Assembly: GCF_028640845.1 (NCBI RefSeq)
Contig: NC_080546.1
Span: 36,339,520-36,403,519, forward strand
DNA: 64,000 nucleotides
Source of the DNA: Ahaetulla prasina
Lineage: Eukaryota > Chordata > Lepidosauria > Squamata > Colubridae
Direction of reading: 5' to 3'
Numbering within the stretch: the first letter of the stretch is position 1; every line of letters begins with the position of its first letter. Shown piece by piece: positions 33,540-45,430 of this stretch. Under the pieces are notes generated by a model. It did not search any database. It was not told the DNA's origin and was given only the letters and a program-made list of their open reading frames with translations. The position numbers were made by a program, and so were the translations under genes.

Positions 33540-33725
33540 TCCATTCTGTTCCCTCCCTACTCATCTTTTAATTGGGCCGCTGTTTTTGGCTTTGTGTAGT
33601 ATTTTTATGCTTTCATCTTTGCACACTTTTTATTTTTTATGTTTGTAAGTGGCTCAGAGTTACTCTGAGACAAGATGGCTGTCCAATAAATTTTATAAAT
33701 AAAGTTAAATAAATAAATAAACTTT
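33540..33725 (+). mobile_element. LINE 3' UTR tail (L2-type)
   Basis: 'tgtttgtaagtggctcagag', 'gacaagatggctgtccaata' and a (AAAT)n end, the 3' terminus common to squamate L2-like LINEs. Confidence 0.6.
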
Positions 33726-36700
33726 GAATTGTTGTAAATGGAGGATTGCCTGTAAACATTATTAATGAGTTTCTAGATTTTCTTTTGGAATGCAGATAGC
33801 AGATATTTTCTATATAGCACTTTATATTTATGTAATATTAAATTTTAATGGTTAAAATGTATACAGGGAGAATATGCTATCATGCAAAGAAAGGAAAGCA
33901 GGATCTGAAAGTTCTGGGCTTCCATTGGGATGTATATGCTGTTTGGTATATTGTTAAGATTTTCAGGGGGAAAAATATTTTCTCTACATATTTTCAAAAC
34001 AACCCGGGGAAGTATGCAGCTTCCATAGCCATCCTATGGGAACTGTAGCTCATAGAATACATTGTTGTGTGCCTCTGAATAGAAATTTGTATCACTGTCT
34101 ATATCTATATTAATATCTCTATAGATATGTAGTTTGGAGAGGAGAAAGAAAATAAAGAAGAATATCGGAGGACTAGTTTTAGTACAGCTTCTTCCAACAA
34201 GATGCTCTCTAGCTGGTTTGAATTATGCCCTATAATCTCTGGTCATGATATCCAAAAGCTGCTTTATGGATATCTGTCTAAGCCCATAGGACATGTGAAT
34301 ATATGCCCATCTCTTCACTACCAGTGCTCCAAAATGAGACAGAGGTAGCTTTAAGGGCATTGTGGGGCTTAGTTTTCATTAGGCCTGCATTCTTGTGTAT
34401 TCTTAGTTCTCTAAAATGAGAACTATTCTTGTCCTCACACTAAGTACAGCTTTAGTATGATCCAGCAGGAAATACCTAGCTCTGAATGTGACTCTACTGA
34501 CTGTACAGTAAAGTAGTTTGATTCGTCTTTGAAATGCAGTTTCAGAGGATGGAGGACTCATTGTAATTTATAGTTATTGTAAAGCTGAACAGTGAAGAGT
34601 AATAGTATTTTCAAACATTGCTACATATCATTTTCTTTTTATTTGTTCCTTATAGTAGTGATTTAAACACTCTTCATATATGAAAAAAATAAATTATGGG
34701 TTTTATTAAAAGTTTATAACTCATTACATAATAAAGCTGTCCTGAGACATTCTGGGCCCTGTGATTCAAAATAAATTAGAACAGATTCAAAAGATGAGTA
34801 ACTATCCTGAAAACAAGGTCTATAAACATTTGAAAGAATTAGATACATTTAGCTATAAGACGATTTGAATGGCAAAAAAAGATATGTGACAGCACTCCTC
34901 AAATGACTGCCATAGAAAAGAGACCATTATTTTTTCTACTGCAAGAATGGCAAGACTTAATTTAATGGTACTAAGTTAGAGGACAGCAGATTGTGCAGTG
35001 AGTATTAGGATAAATGTAGTAAGTCAGATGATTGAACTAATATGATGGGTAATGGATTTCTAATCCTCTGCCTGTTACCAGACAGATGTTAATAGTCATC
35101 TCTTGGGTATACTTTAATTTGGAATTTGTTATAGGGAATAGAGAATAGATAGTATGGTCCTCTCCATGATTTTTAAATTTTCAACTGAATTTAGTACAAC
35201 ACATATTAAATAGCCTATGGCTTGGACATTGACTGCAATAAAGATTTGATTTGGTTCTATTTAAAATAGTTATTAGAGTAATAGGAAATAGCTAGAAATA
35301 GTTCAGTTGGTTCTGATCCTACTGATCTTTAAAAAGGCTTTAAAATATGATTATGTCCCAAAGAGTTAGGATCATGATGTGCAGGAAGAAGGTAGGAGTC
35401 TGAGTCAGATCACATATTATTGATTACTACTATTACTCTTAATTGTTTTATTTTGGGTGTCTTGTGCCATTCAGAGTCATGTTGTTCAATTTGGAGGCCA
35501 AATAACATTTTTAAAGAAACAAACAAAAACATGTAGTATTACACTTCTATTTCTTATTCATACTTATTCATTTTATTTTATGGTTAGGAAAGTCTCCAAA
35601 TAAAAGAAAAGTTTCTGTATATTTATTAAAGAGTAAAACTCACATTGCTTAGTTCTTTTACTAAGATTTCAGCCTAACCAAATATAAAGGTTACTTTATA
35701 ATGGGTAAATCAGAGCTTATATAGGGTGTATTTTGCATAATATATTATGCAAATTAGATGAGCATTGCTAATTTTTCATATTAGATGAACAGACAGTAGA
35801 GGCAGTTATTAAACAATAATTATAATTTTAGTGAACTAAAGAGACTAATCATAAATAATTGAAAATAGGAAAATCTGTGGCTCAACAGAACTGTTGAAAA
35901 CTTTCAGTATTTTCTTCCTACTGTTTGCTGGTTATCATTCAGGAATATCTGCATAACTGCAGGTTCTTATTTCTGCTTTATAAAATTCTGAGCTGATTGT
36001 TGTTTGTTTTTAAAGCTAATTTCATTATGACATTGTAGAGTTTTTTTAAGAATAATTAACATCAAATTAAAGACCGAATATCTCAACCATAGCTGAAAGT
36101 TCAGTATGAAAAAGCTCAGACGTAAACCCAACAAAACTGCTTCTTAATAATTAAGTTCAAAACATATTTAAATAAAATCAGCTATTAAAACCATTAAAAT
36201 TAATTTTGTTATAATTTAATTTATAATAACTTAAATTAATTGATATGTAAATTGTTTAAGTTACCATAAATAGTATTTTCATTTTGTTATTCATTAATGT
36301 CCATATTTAAGTTTTCATATAAAAAATGCTGTAGTATTACTTTTTTACTCAATGAAAAATCCTTTTTTATTACAATATAAAATATCAGGGTCAGTATGAA
36401 AAAGCTCAGATGTAAATCCAATAAAAATAAACAAATACTGTATTCTCTGATACACATAAATGCTCAAAATAATTACATTAGACAATTTTCCATTTTGATT
36501 TTGAAATTATGACCGTACCAGTAGTTTTCTGGAATCGTTTTTTTAAAATCATTGCCTACTTTCTAAACTAAAAAAAATCTGTATATTTCAGTGACTATTT
36601 TGTAATTTTTGCTTAATGCTGATTCATAAAGGCCGTATCTTGCTATTTTGATTATTTTATTCTGTTGGCCAACCACAGCTGAAAATATGTAATTCAATGT

Positions 36701-37639
36701 CAAAGGGTTATTTTGGTGGTCTTCCATATCAATGGTCCCCAGTATGCTTACAGAAACAATGTTATGTTGCTAGTTATATTAATTTGCCATTTTTCTTTCT
36801 AATGGAAAGGAAAATCTTTTTTTTAAAAAGCCATTTCCCTTCCTATCCTAATTATCATGTGCTGGTTAGGTTTTAGAAATGGTGTCTGAAATGTATGACT
36901 CAGCCAGGATTAATTGCGGTGCACTTCAATGATTTATTTTTATAGTCATTTTTTATTAGAAAATCATGAATTATCATGGATTTAGCTTGGAGCGTCATGC
37001 TCCATAGATAGAGTACCTAAGGGGCTTTAATTGTAAGGATGCCTACAGCTTTTAATGAAAGATAACAGTGTGCATAAAATGTACAGATCAGTGCACATTT
37101 TATCATAAATATATTACAAGTTTTTTGTAGATCTGGGAAGAATTAAAAGATGAAGATATTTTTTGAATGTAGCACTTCATAATACTCTGGGCAGATAAGG
37201 GCTATGATGTTTGTGTTTGCCCAGATATTTTATTCACATATATTTTAGTATTACAGATGTTATAATTACCATTAATTCTCGTATCCCTGACTTTGATAAT
37301 GGTATAATAGTAGAAAAAAAGAAGGGATAATTTTTTGTGAGAGTATTATTTCATGATTTCTAATATGTTTATACCTTTTGTCTGTATAACTACCAAAATT
37401 GAATATAGGATATCATAAATCATAAAATAATAGCAATGTCATAAAAATATTAATCCAAAAATGTAATATCACTAACAGTGAAAAAGAACAATGAAGATAT
37501 TTAAAACATTTTAAGATGCCAGAAGCAAAAGTCTGAGCCTTAAGGTCTTTTCTAAAACCAAAACTTTGGGGCAATTGTAACTTTTTTTCTCATGCGTCTG
37601 ATTATATTTCGCTTAATTTTTTTAAATTTATTGAATATA
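33726..37639. other. Long AT-rich unassigned stretch
   Basis: About 3.9 kb with no recognised exon, repeat or RNA gene. One 39-bp direct repeat occurs at 36101-36139 and 36391-36429. Confidence 0.5.
36101..36429 (+). repeat. 39-bp direct repeat, 290 bp apart
   Basis: tcagtatgaaaaagctcaga followed by (c/t)gtaaa(c/t)ccaa(c/t)aaaa at 36101 and 36391, three C/T differences. The sequence between is not repeated. Confidence 0.85.
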
Positions 37640-38000
37640 TATGACTGCCCATCTCATACGTATGACTTTGGGTATCTACCGTTATTGAGGAACACAATAA
37701 AAACAATAAAATATAACAAAATTATAAATAACGTGTAGGAAAAAACAACTAACACAGCAGTTAATATAACCATGAAAATAGACTTACCCAAACCTTTAGG
37801 CTGGAGATCTTTGTGGCAAAACCTTGTCTTCAAGTCCTTACGAAAAGCTAGCAGGGTTGGGATGGCTCTAATGTGTGGAGCAATAAGGTTCCAGATGGCA
37901 GGCGTCATGACAGAAAAGTATCCCGCCAGATGATCAGATCACGGATAAAGCCAGCTTCATTATAAACTTGACCTGGTGTTCAATAGCAGCAGCCCAAAAT
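37640..38000 (-). mobile_element. L2-type LINE 3' end relic, reverse orientation
   Basis: Minus-strand translation gives MTPAIWNLIAPHIRAIPTLL and LAFRKDLKT, the C-terminal end of an L2-like ORF2, then a 3' UTR with AT-rich tail toward 37640. The C-terminal part is open for 84 codons. Confidence 0.7.
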
Positions 38001-38129
38001 CCAGGACCTTGAAGGATTGCTGACTGGGTCCAGGTGTTGATGCCAATTGGCTGGAATATGCCAGTGGAGTAACATTCCCAAGTAATAACCCAATTTCATA
38101 ACGAAACAGATATTTAGATACATAAATCA

Positions 38130-38695
38130 CGTGATCACGTGAAGTGCTAGTACCACTTTATAATGCCTTGGTAAGGCAACACTTGGAATATTGCATCCAG
38201 TTTTGGTCGCCACGATGTAAAAAAGATGTTGAGACTCTAGAAAGAGTGCAGAGAAGAGCAACAAAGATGATTAGGGGACTGGAGGATAAAACATATGAAG
38301 AACGGTTGCAGGAACTGGGCATGTCTAGTTTAACAAAAAGAAGGACTAGGGGAGACATGATAGCTGTGTTCCAATATCTCAGGGGCTGCCACAAAGAAGA
38401 GGGAGTCGGGCTGTTCTCCAAAGCACCTGAGGGTAGAACAAGAAGCAATGGGTGGAAACTGATCAAAGAAAGAAGCAACTTAGAACTAAGGAGAAATTTC
38501 CTGACAGTTAGAACAATTAATAAATGGAACGACTTGCCTTCAGAAGTTGTGAATGCTCCAACACTGGAAATTTTTAAGAAAACGTTGGATAACCATCTGA
38601 CTGAGATGGTGTAGGGTTTCCTGCCTGGGCAGGGGGTTGGACTAGCAGGCCTCCAAGGTCCCTTCCAACTCTGATGTTATGTTGTGTTATGTTAA
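38130..38695 (+). mobile_element. CR1 LINE 3' end
   Basis: A 5'-truncated CR1: C-terminal ORF2, then 'gggcagggggttggactagc', 'cctccaaggtcccttccaac', and a short tail of 'tgttatgttgtgttatgtta'. The best preserved CR1 in the window. Confidence 0.9.
38144..38614 (+). CDS. CR1 ORF2 C-terminal fragment
   Basis: 156 open codons: RQHLEYCIQFWSPRCKKDVE, LERVQRRATKMIRGLE, YEERLQELGMSSLTKRRTRG, LRRNFLTVRTINKWNDLPSE. These are the C-terminal landmarks of CR1 reverse transcriptases. The catalytic domain and endonuclease are absent. No stop or frameshift, so the insertion is fairly recent or by chance undamaged. Confidence 0.85.
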   Translation: MLVPLYNALVRQHLEYCIQFWSPRCKKDVETLERVQRRATKMIRGLEDKTYEERLQELGMSSLTKRRTRGDMIAVFQYLRGCHKEEGVGLFSKAPEGRTRSNGWKLIKERSNLELRRNFLTVRTINKWNDLPSEVVNAPTLEIFKKTLDNHLTEMV

Positions 38696-39888
38696 ATATT
38701 AAAAGCAAGATTCTAAATTAAGTCCTAAACAATTAGCAATCACTGGGCTTTCACTATTGAGATTATATAATCTCAGTTTTTTACTCTGAAAGATTGCTGC
38801 ATTTTTCACCAGTTGAAACTCTCAGATGCCTTTCATGTTTGCAGTAATCTAAACATGGGTTGCTGCCATACAACACTTTTGTCTCAATAAAAAAGGAACA
38901 ACTAGAGTAGACAGCTATCCTGGAAGATACTGTTTAACAACAACTTCAAAAAATAAAATTCAGAAGGGAAGAAGAGAACAATTCACTACTCTTCCTGGAT
39001 ATCCTCATCGATTAGAGGAAATTGTGGCAAATTAGAAATACAAGTTTGTTGAAAAACACCCACACTAATCAAGTGCTCCAATACCAAATTAACAATTCCA
39101 TTTCTCTGTGTAAGAACATTTTTCAAACTGTGTAAGAACATTTTTCAAACAAGCACAAAGGCACTGCAACAATACAAAAGCCCAGAAAAAGGAAAAAGAC
39201 TTGTCTATACAATACCTTCTATCAATATGGAACTTTTTCCCACTCAACTTTATCAAGATGCGCCTAACCACTTAGCCCACTAGACACAACCAGTGCAAGT
39301 TATGAAAAGGCTAACACCCCTCAAATATCTCAGAAACATTCAACAGACTTTTACAGCCACATGGCATAATCGTGGCACAAACCAACCAAAGCCCACTAAA
39401 ACATCTTTAAGCAAAACAAAAGTAGATTCAAAAGCCAAAGAACAAAACTTGTATATATGTAAAAAATTATAACAGCCACTATGACAGACAAGCTGAAGAT
39501 TAGAAGAGTGCATCCATGAATACAAACTAGCACAAGACACAATGAAAACCATGATTTCAACTAGGAGACTGCAAGGATCAAGACCAAGCTAAATCAAAAA
39601 ATGCTAGAGAATTTCTGAAAGCCTGGCACTCTGACAAATCAGCCATCAACAAGCACAGTTTATCTGTTGAAACAATGTCTACATACCATTCAAAAGAAAC
39701 AATAAAAAAGCTGAAAAGGAAACAAAAAGACCAGAACATATCTTCATTAGTAATCATTACCCAGATAAATGGGGATTAACACCAAGATTAACACCAGATA
39801 AAGAAACAGAAAACAATACCTTAATCAATGAACAATTGCCACAGACAATAAATCAAGCAGTAAACAGCCTGAACAAGGTACTAGAGGT

Positions 39889-40492
39889 AGTCCTCGACCT
39901 ACAACCAGTCACTTAGCGACCATTAAGAGTTACGATGGACCTCCCAAAAGGTACTTATGATCTGGTTCTGACAATTCCGACAGCAGGGCTGCCTACTATA
40001 GTCACATGACTGCATGTGGCTCACATTTACAGCCATTTGCAGTAGCCTGCGGTCACGTGACTATGATTTACTATGTTTTTGCTGTGTTACTTTTGTTTTT
40101 TGGCAAAAGTACCATATAATAATAGCAATAGCACCTAGACTTATATACCGCTTCATAGTGCTTTACAGCATTCTCTAAGCAGTTTACAGAATCAGCATAT
40201 TGCCCCCAACAATCTGGACCCTCATTTTACTGATCTTGAAATGATGGAAGGCTATATCAACCTGAACTGATCAGGATTGAACATGTGGCAGTGGACAGAG
40301 TTAGCCAGCAGTAGTACATTTCTAACCCCTGTATCCCTATGGTTCTGGCCATGAACAATTAATAAACTTAATAAACACCGATTCACTTAAGTGATTCATT
40401 TAATGATTGCTGCAAAAGTTTTTTGAAATCAGGTCAAATCATGTGATGACTATGTATGTATGACTATCATAACTTATGACCATAATATCCAA
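39889..40492 (+). mobile_element. MITE of the 'aggtagtcctcgac' family, carrying a SINE
   Basis: Left end 'gaggtagtcctcgacctaca' with 'gtcacttagcgaccattaag'. The far end 'tatgactatcataacttatg' is reached only after the SINE at 40125-40342. Termini partly eroded. Confidence 0.55.
40125..40342 (-). mobile_element. tRNA-derived snake SINE, reverse orientation
   Basis: 'agcaatagcacctagactta', 'tttacagaatcagcatattg', 'cccccaacaatctggaccct' and head 'ctaacccctgtatccctatg'. Confidence 0.7.
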
Positions 40493-40568
40493 GAAGAAAA
40501 CAACATGCCATCGACATTGACAGAGTGTGTTACTATATAAACAGAGGAAATTCTATTCCGTTCTAGCA

Positions 40569-40601
40569 CAGAAGAGACTCCTAGTCTAGGAATGAAATGT
40601 C
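40569..40601 (+). ncRNA. Hammerhead-like motif in the Penelope tail (degraded)
   Basis: CAGAAGA (one change from CUGANGA), an imperfect stem II around TCCT/AGGA, then GAAATGTC, in the order of a hammerhead core with a minimal stem III. Penelope-like elements are known to carry such ribozymes. The core mismatch suggests it is inactive. Confidence 0.35.
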
Positions 40602-40639
40602 TGCAAGGAAACAACCAAGCTCAGAGAACACAAAGCACT

Positions 40640-41962
40640 TATCATTTTCCCTACTTTCAAGCTCAGGCAGGATTCATAAGAACTGAACTATTAGCATTTT
40701 TAAAGCCATATTTGAGTTCTGAGTGACCATTTCCATTACTCTCATGCAGAAATGGAACAGCATAGAGGACATGATACAATCCTGTGGAACTGTCAGATCC
40801 CCTCTTTAGGTGGCTTAACATACGCTAAGTAGACAGTATGGTACAGCTAGCGAAGAAATTTTATTGCACACTTGAATTAAGCCTCTTAAATATTTGATTA
40901 CTGTCTGCTGAAATGAGGCTGAAATTCCATATAACCACTGCAGGTAAAAGCCACTATTCTCTTCAACTACTTCCATGTATTAATAAATACATGTTTTTTG
41001 CATTTTTCACACTCATTATGACGAAGCAATTGGTCATTTGATATAGTCAACCTTTTCTGGGAAACTAACTTCCACTGTGTGGTTCTAGTTTCCCTTTGTC
41101 ACGTAGGACATTACCTGAATGACTGCATACCTTTCTTTACTGTTCTCAGTGCCATTGCTTTGTTGTCAGTTTTGATGATGATATCATTGGGGGATTGGTG
41201 TATTCCTAACACTTATTTGCCAATTTAGGCTACTGTACGCATAGCTCCTCTTCCTTCTCCATTTGTAGGACAGTCCCTCCATGACTGTTTGGCTTTGGGC
41301 TGCTAGGGAGAATAGACCTTGACTCCTAAAATACATCTATTTTTCTAATGCTTAATCAGATATTATGTATGCTTCCTTTTGGTGGGGTTAATGCTCTTTT
41401 GGAAAAACACTAAACCTGTTTTGAACCTGTTTAAACATGGCTTTTGGGAAAGCTTCTAGATCCATATTTAAGAAACAGAATTAGTGCTCCAGTTGAGAAA
41501 TCAGTGCTAGATTGTTGCTGTTTCTTCACAAGTAATGTTTGCTGGTTATGTGGACAAAAGTTTTTGCAATGACCATATCATTTACTGCTTTTAGGAGAAT
41601 GCCACTGTCATTTTGCAAACCCCATTAGCTACTTCTGATCTGCTGCTGGACATAGCTGTTTACTCACATGACTAGCATTTTGTCAAAGAATATAATGCTT
41701 TGGAATATTTAATAGCTGAAATAAACAAGTGTTCTGCCCTGTCCCCTTTCAGTCTGACAAGTGTAGCCACAAGCAGTAGTATCAAAAGCTGCTGGTCATG
41801 GCCATTCACTGCCAATTCTGACAGCCATGCAGATCTTTAATGATGGCTCCCTCTCACTTTACCCTGTCCCTAAATGATAGGTTGCATGTACAAGAACAGT
41901 GCAAAGTGAAATGAAAGATATGTGGGAGAAATCCTGCTTGCTTCAGCCTATGTCTGTCCACT
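40640..41962. other. Unassigned DNA
   Basis: No gene or recognised repeat. Confidence 0.5.
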
Positions 41963-41970
41963 CTCTAGGC

Positions 41971-42149
41971 CAGGGATCCCCAACCCCCGGTCCATGGACC
42001 GGCACTGGTCTGCAGCATGCCAGCAACCGGCCTGCAGAAACGAGCAAAGCCCCATCCCGGGATGCAGGCAGCATGTGAAACCATGTCCTCTCCAATCCGC
42101 AGAAAAACCTTTCTCCACAAAACTGGTCCCAAAAAGTTGGGGGCCGCTA
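41971..42149. mobile_element. hAT MITE with 'caggg(a/g)tccccaacc' termini (179 bp)
   Basis: Left end cagggatccccaacccccgg, right end aaagttgggggccgcta. Perfect 8-bp TSD ctctaggc (41963-41970 and 42150-42157). Confidence 0.88.
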
Positions 42150-42194
42150 CTCTAGGCAACTTTTTAATTGGACTATATTCTGGACATAGATAAA

Positions 42195-43798
42195 CAGTGG
42201 GGTAAAAAAGTATTTAGTCAGCCACCAGTTGTGCAAGTTCTCCCACTGAAAAAGATGAGAGAGGCCTGTAATTGTCATCATAGGTATACCTCAACTAGGA
42301 GAGACAACATGAGAAAACACATCCAGAAAATCACATTGTCTGATTTGTAACGAATTTATTTGCAAATTATGGTGGAAAATAAGTATTTGGTCACCAACAA
42401 ACAAGCAAGATTTCTGGCTCTCACAGACCTGTAACTTCTACTTTAAGAGGCTCCTCTGTTCTCCACTCATTACCTTTATTAATGGTACCTGTTTGAACTT
42501 GTTATCAGTATAAAAGACACCTGTCCACAACCTCAAACAGTCACACTCCAAACTCCACTATGGTGAAGACGAAAGAGCTGTCGAAGGACACCAGAAACAA
42601 AATTGTAGACCTGCACCAGGCTGGGAAGACTGAATCTGCAAAAGGCAAGCAGCTTGGTGTGAAGAAATCAACTGTGGGAGCAATAATTAGAAAATGGAAG
42701 ACATACAAGACCACTGATAATCTCCCTCGATCTGGGGCTCCACGCAAGATCTCACGCCGTGGGGTCAAAATGAACACAAGAACGGTGAGCAAATATCCCA
42801 GAACCACACGGGGGGACCTAGTGAATGACCTACAGAGAGCTGGGACCAACGTAACAAAGGCTACCATCAGTAACACACTACACTGCCAGGGACTCAGATC
42901 CTGCAGTGCCAGACGTGTCCCCCTGCTTAAGCCAGTACATGTCCGGGCCCGTCTGAAGTTTGCTAGAGAGCATTTGGATGATGCAGAAGAGGATTGGGAG
43001 AATGTCATATGGTCAGATGAAACCAAAGTAGAACTGTTTGGTAGAAACTCAACTCGTCGTGTTTGGAGGAGAGAGAATGCTGAGTTGCATCCAAAGAACA
43101 CCATACCTACTGTGAAGCATGGGGGGTGGCAACATCATGCTGTGGGGCTGTTTCTCTGCAAAGAGACCAGGACGACTGATCCGTGTAAAGAAAAGAATGA
43201 ATGGGGCCATGTATCCTGAGATTTTGAGCGCAAACCTCCTTCCATCAGCAAGGGCATTGAAGATGAAACGTGGCTGGGTCTTTCAGCATGACAATGATCC
43301 CAAACACACCGCCCGGGCAACGAAGGAGTGGCTTCGTAAGAAGCATTTCAAGGTCCTGGAGTGGCCTAGTCAGTCTCCAGATCTCAACCCCATAGAAGAC
43401 CTTTGGAGGGAGTTGAAAGTCCGTGTTGCCCAGCGACAGCCCCAAAACATCACTGCTCTAGAGGAGATCTGCATGGAGGAATGGGCCAACATACCAGCAA
43501 CAGTGTGTGAAAACCTTGTGAAGACGTACAGAAAACGTTTGACCTCTGTCATTGCCAACAAAGGATATATAACAAAGTATTGAGATAAACTTTTGATATT
43601 GACCAAATACTTATTTTCCACCATAATTTGCAAATAAATTTGTTACAAATCAGACAATGTGATTTTCTGGATGTGTTTTCTCATGTTGTCTCTCCTAGTT
43701 GAGGTATACCTATGATAACAATTACAGGCCCCTCTCATCTTTTTCAGTGGGAGAACTTGCACAACTGGTGGCTGACTAAATACTTTTTTACCCCACTG
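42195..43798 (+). mobile_element. Tc1-like transposon (IR/DR type, about 1.6 kb)
   Basis: The ends cagtggggtaaaaaagtatt and, inverted, cagtggggtaaaaaagtatt (right end) belong to ~200-bp inverted repeats that differ at only a few positions. An inner repeat, aagtatttggtca, gives the IR/DR layout of fish-type Tc1 elements. TA follows the right end at 43799-43800; the left flank reads AA. It encodes a DD34E transposase with one frameshift. The high similarity of the two arms shows a young insertion. Confidence 0.92.
42560..43583 (+). pseudogene. Tc1-type DD34E transposase, single frameshift
   Basis: The first frame (42560-about 43120) has the start [20 protein letters not shown], a paired-like helix-turn-helix ([20 protein letters not shown]), the linker [12 protein letters not shown] and the first catalytic Asp in [13 protein letters not shown]. 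The frame is broken near 43120 at a run of six G. The second frame (to 43583) continues [14 protein letters not shown], the second Asp in [12 protein letters not shown] and the Glu in [11 protein letters not shown], with 34 residues between them. It ends [13 protein letters not shown]. Total about 340 codons, the normal Tc1 length. All three catalytic residues remain; only the frameshift disables it. Confidence 0.9.
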
Positions 43799-43997
43799 TA
43801 GCTCTCTTTAGAAGAGCACAAGACACATGTTAAATAAAGAAGTCAAATACTACTAAGAATACTAAATCCATATTCAGAAATAACCGGAAGTCAAAGTTAG
43901 ACTGAGAAGCAGAACTGTCTTTTATGCATGTTAAAAGATGATTTAATACGCTGTTCCAGGTAACAGCCTGCATATGCCCAAAGCTGCCCCACTGTGT

Positions 43998-43998
<1 letters not shown>

Positions 43999-44037
<39 letters not shown>

Positions 44038-44069
44038 TTTTGTTTGTTTGTTTGTTTGTTTGTTTGTTT
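43999..44069. repeat. (ATTT)n followed by (GTTT)n
   Basis: About ten ATTT units then seven GTTT units. Confidence 0.95.
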
Positions 44070-44391
44070 ACAACATTGAAATCTCTCTCAATACTATCTT
44101 AATAAAAATACAGGTTATAACAAATATATGGGGAAGAAGGAAGCAGGGAACAGAATGTAAGTGGATAGAAGTGTGATCTGCTATTGGTCTATCAACCACC
44201 CCAGTGTAATAATCCCCCATTAGGGTAAGGATTGGGGCTACAGCAGAGAAGGCTTCTCCTGAAGCCTGTTAGCTGGAATTCTCTGACCAGAGGAATCTAC
44301 AGCATGTCTCTTCTGATGCCATAGGTGAAGGGGACCAGTCCCATTGGGGTAAAATGGTTTCTTAGGTAGCCTGGACCCATTCCATATAGGG

Positions 44392-45028
44392 CCGTGATGG
44401 TGAACCTATGGCACGCATGCCACCTGAGCCATATCTGCAGGCACGCAAGCTGTTGCCCCATGCACGTGCTGACCAGCTGGTTTTCGGCTGGCCCAGCCCA
44501 TGACGCCTCTCTCCTGAGTCTCCACACAGCCCGTTTTGGGTGCTAGTTAAGTACAGGGCTCGTGTGGAGGCACTGGGAGGGTGTTTTCGGCCTCTGGAGG
44601 ACCTCCGAGGGTGGTGGTGGTGGGCCGTTTTTGCCCTCCCCAGGCTCCAGGAAAGCTCTGGAGCCTAGGGAGGGTGAAAACTGAGCCTTCTGGACCTACC
44701 AAAGGTCGGGAAATAGGCCGTTTTTGGCCTCCAGAGGGCCTGCGGGAGTGGGGGAGGCTGTTTTCACCCTCCCATGGGCTCCAAGAAAGCCACTGGAGTC
44801 TTGGGAGGGCGAAAAATGGGCCTACCGGAAGTTTGGAAACGGGGTGTTTCCAGCTTCCAGAGGCTTCAGGAAGGCCTGCTAGGTCCAAAATGGGGCATGG
44901 GTGGGTGTCATGCGTGGGGGCGTGGGTTGTGGGAGACATTGAATTATGGGTGTGGGCATACATGTGCGCGACCCCCCCGTGTTCCCCCTGCTTTTGGCAC
45001 GTGACAGCAAAAAGGTTAGCCATCACTG
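44392..45028. mobile_element. hAT element of the 'gtgatggcgaacctat' family (637 bp)
   Basis: Left end ccgtgatggtgaacctatgg, right end aaaaaggttagccatcactg. TSD atataggg at 44384-44391; the partner copy is at 45255-45262, beyond the BovB insertion. The interior is a GGAG/CCTCC-rich block of repeated 'cctccagagg'-like phrases. Confidence 0.88.
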
Positions 45029-45032
45029 ATAT

Positions 45033-45247
45033 TTGCTGTTACTTGCGAAGTTGTATCTGACCCATCGCAACCCCATGGATAACATTCCTCTAGGCTTTCC
45101 TGTCCTCTGCCATCCTCTGGAGTCCATTTAAGCTCATGCCTATTTCTTCAGCGACTCCATCCAGCCACCTCATTCTCTGTCATCCCATTCTTCTTTTGCC
45201 CTCGGTCTTTCCCAACATTAGGCTCTTCTCCAGTGAGTCACTGTGTG
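45033..45247 (-). mobile_element. BovB LINE 3' end with TSD
   Basis: Antisense of the BovB end seen at 5860-6080: 'ttgcgaagttgtatctgacc', 'atcgcaaccccatgg', 'ctttcctgtcctctgcca', 'ctccatccagccacctca', 'aggctcttctccagtgagtc'. The direct repeat atcactgatat at 45022-45032 and 45248-45258 is its TSD. Heavily 5' truncated. Confidence 0.92.
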
Positions 45248-45430
45248 ATCACTGATATAGGGGCTTTAAATTGCACCCAGAAGCATACTGGCAGTCAGTG
45301 TAGCTTGCAGAACAGCAGCGTGATATGGGCCACGCTAGAGGCTCCAAGAACTGCTCCCGACGCTGCAGTCTGCACTAGTTTTAGCTTCTGAATACTCCTA
45401 ATGGGTAGTCCCATGTAGAGTTTATTAATG

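Larger units (their letters stand above)
38940..40640 (+). mobile_element. Penelope-like element relic with nested MITE and SINE
   Basis: Around 38960-39070, frameshifted pieces resemble the LPFLDxL and THTN blocks after the Penelope RT. 39595-39670 gives AREFLKAWHSDKSAINKHS, the end of the GIY-YIG domain. The 3' end at 40500-40640 carries 'ggaatgaaatgtctgcaagg' and 'aacaaccaagctcagagaac'. A MITE with an internal SINE interrupts it at 39889-40492. No open frame survives. Confidence 0.65.
44150..45430 (-). mobile_element. L2-type LINE relic (outer layer of a triple nest)
   Basis: Outer segments 44150-44391 and 45255-45430 read together as the antisense of an L2-like ORF2 C-terminal end and resemble 2380-2600 (gctttaaa, gtgcaccc, ggcagccagtg, cagaac). 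Everything between is a hAT element, itself interrupted at its right target site by BovB. Confidence 0.65.

Noticed and set aside
39100..39150. Tandem 22-bp duplication (tgtgtaagaacatttttcaaac)
   Set aside because: A single local duplication inside a dead Penelope relic, without further significance.
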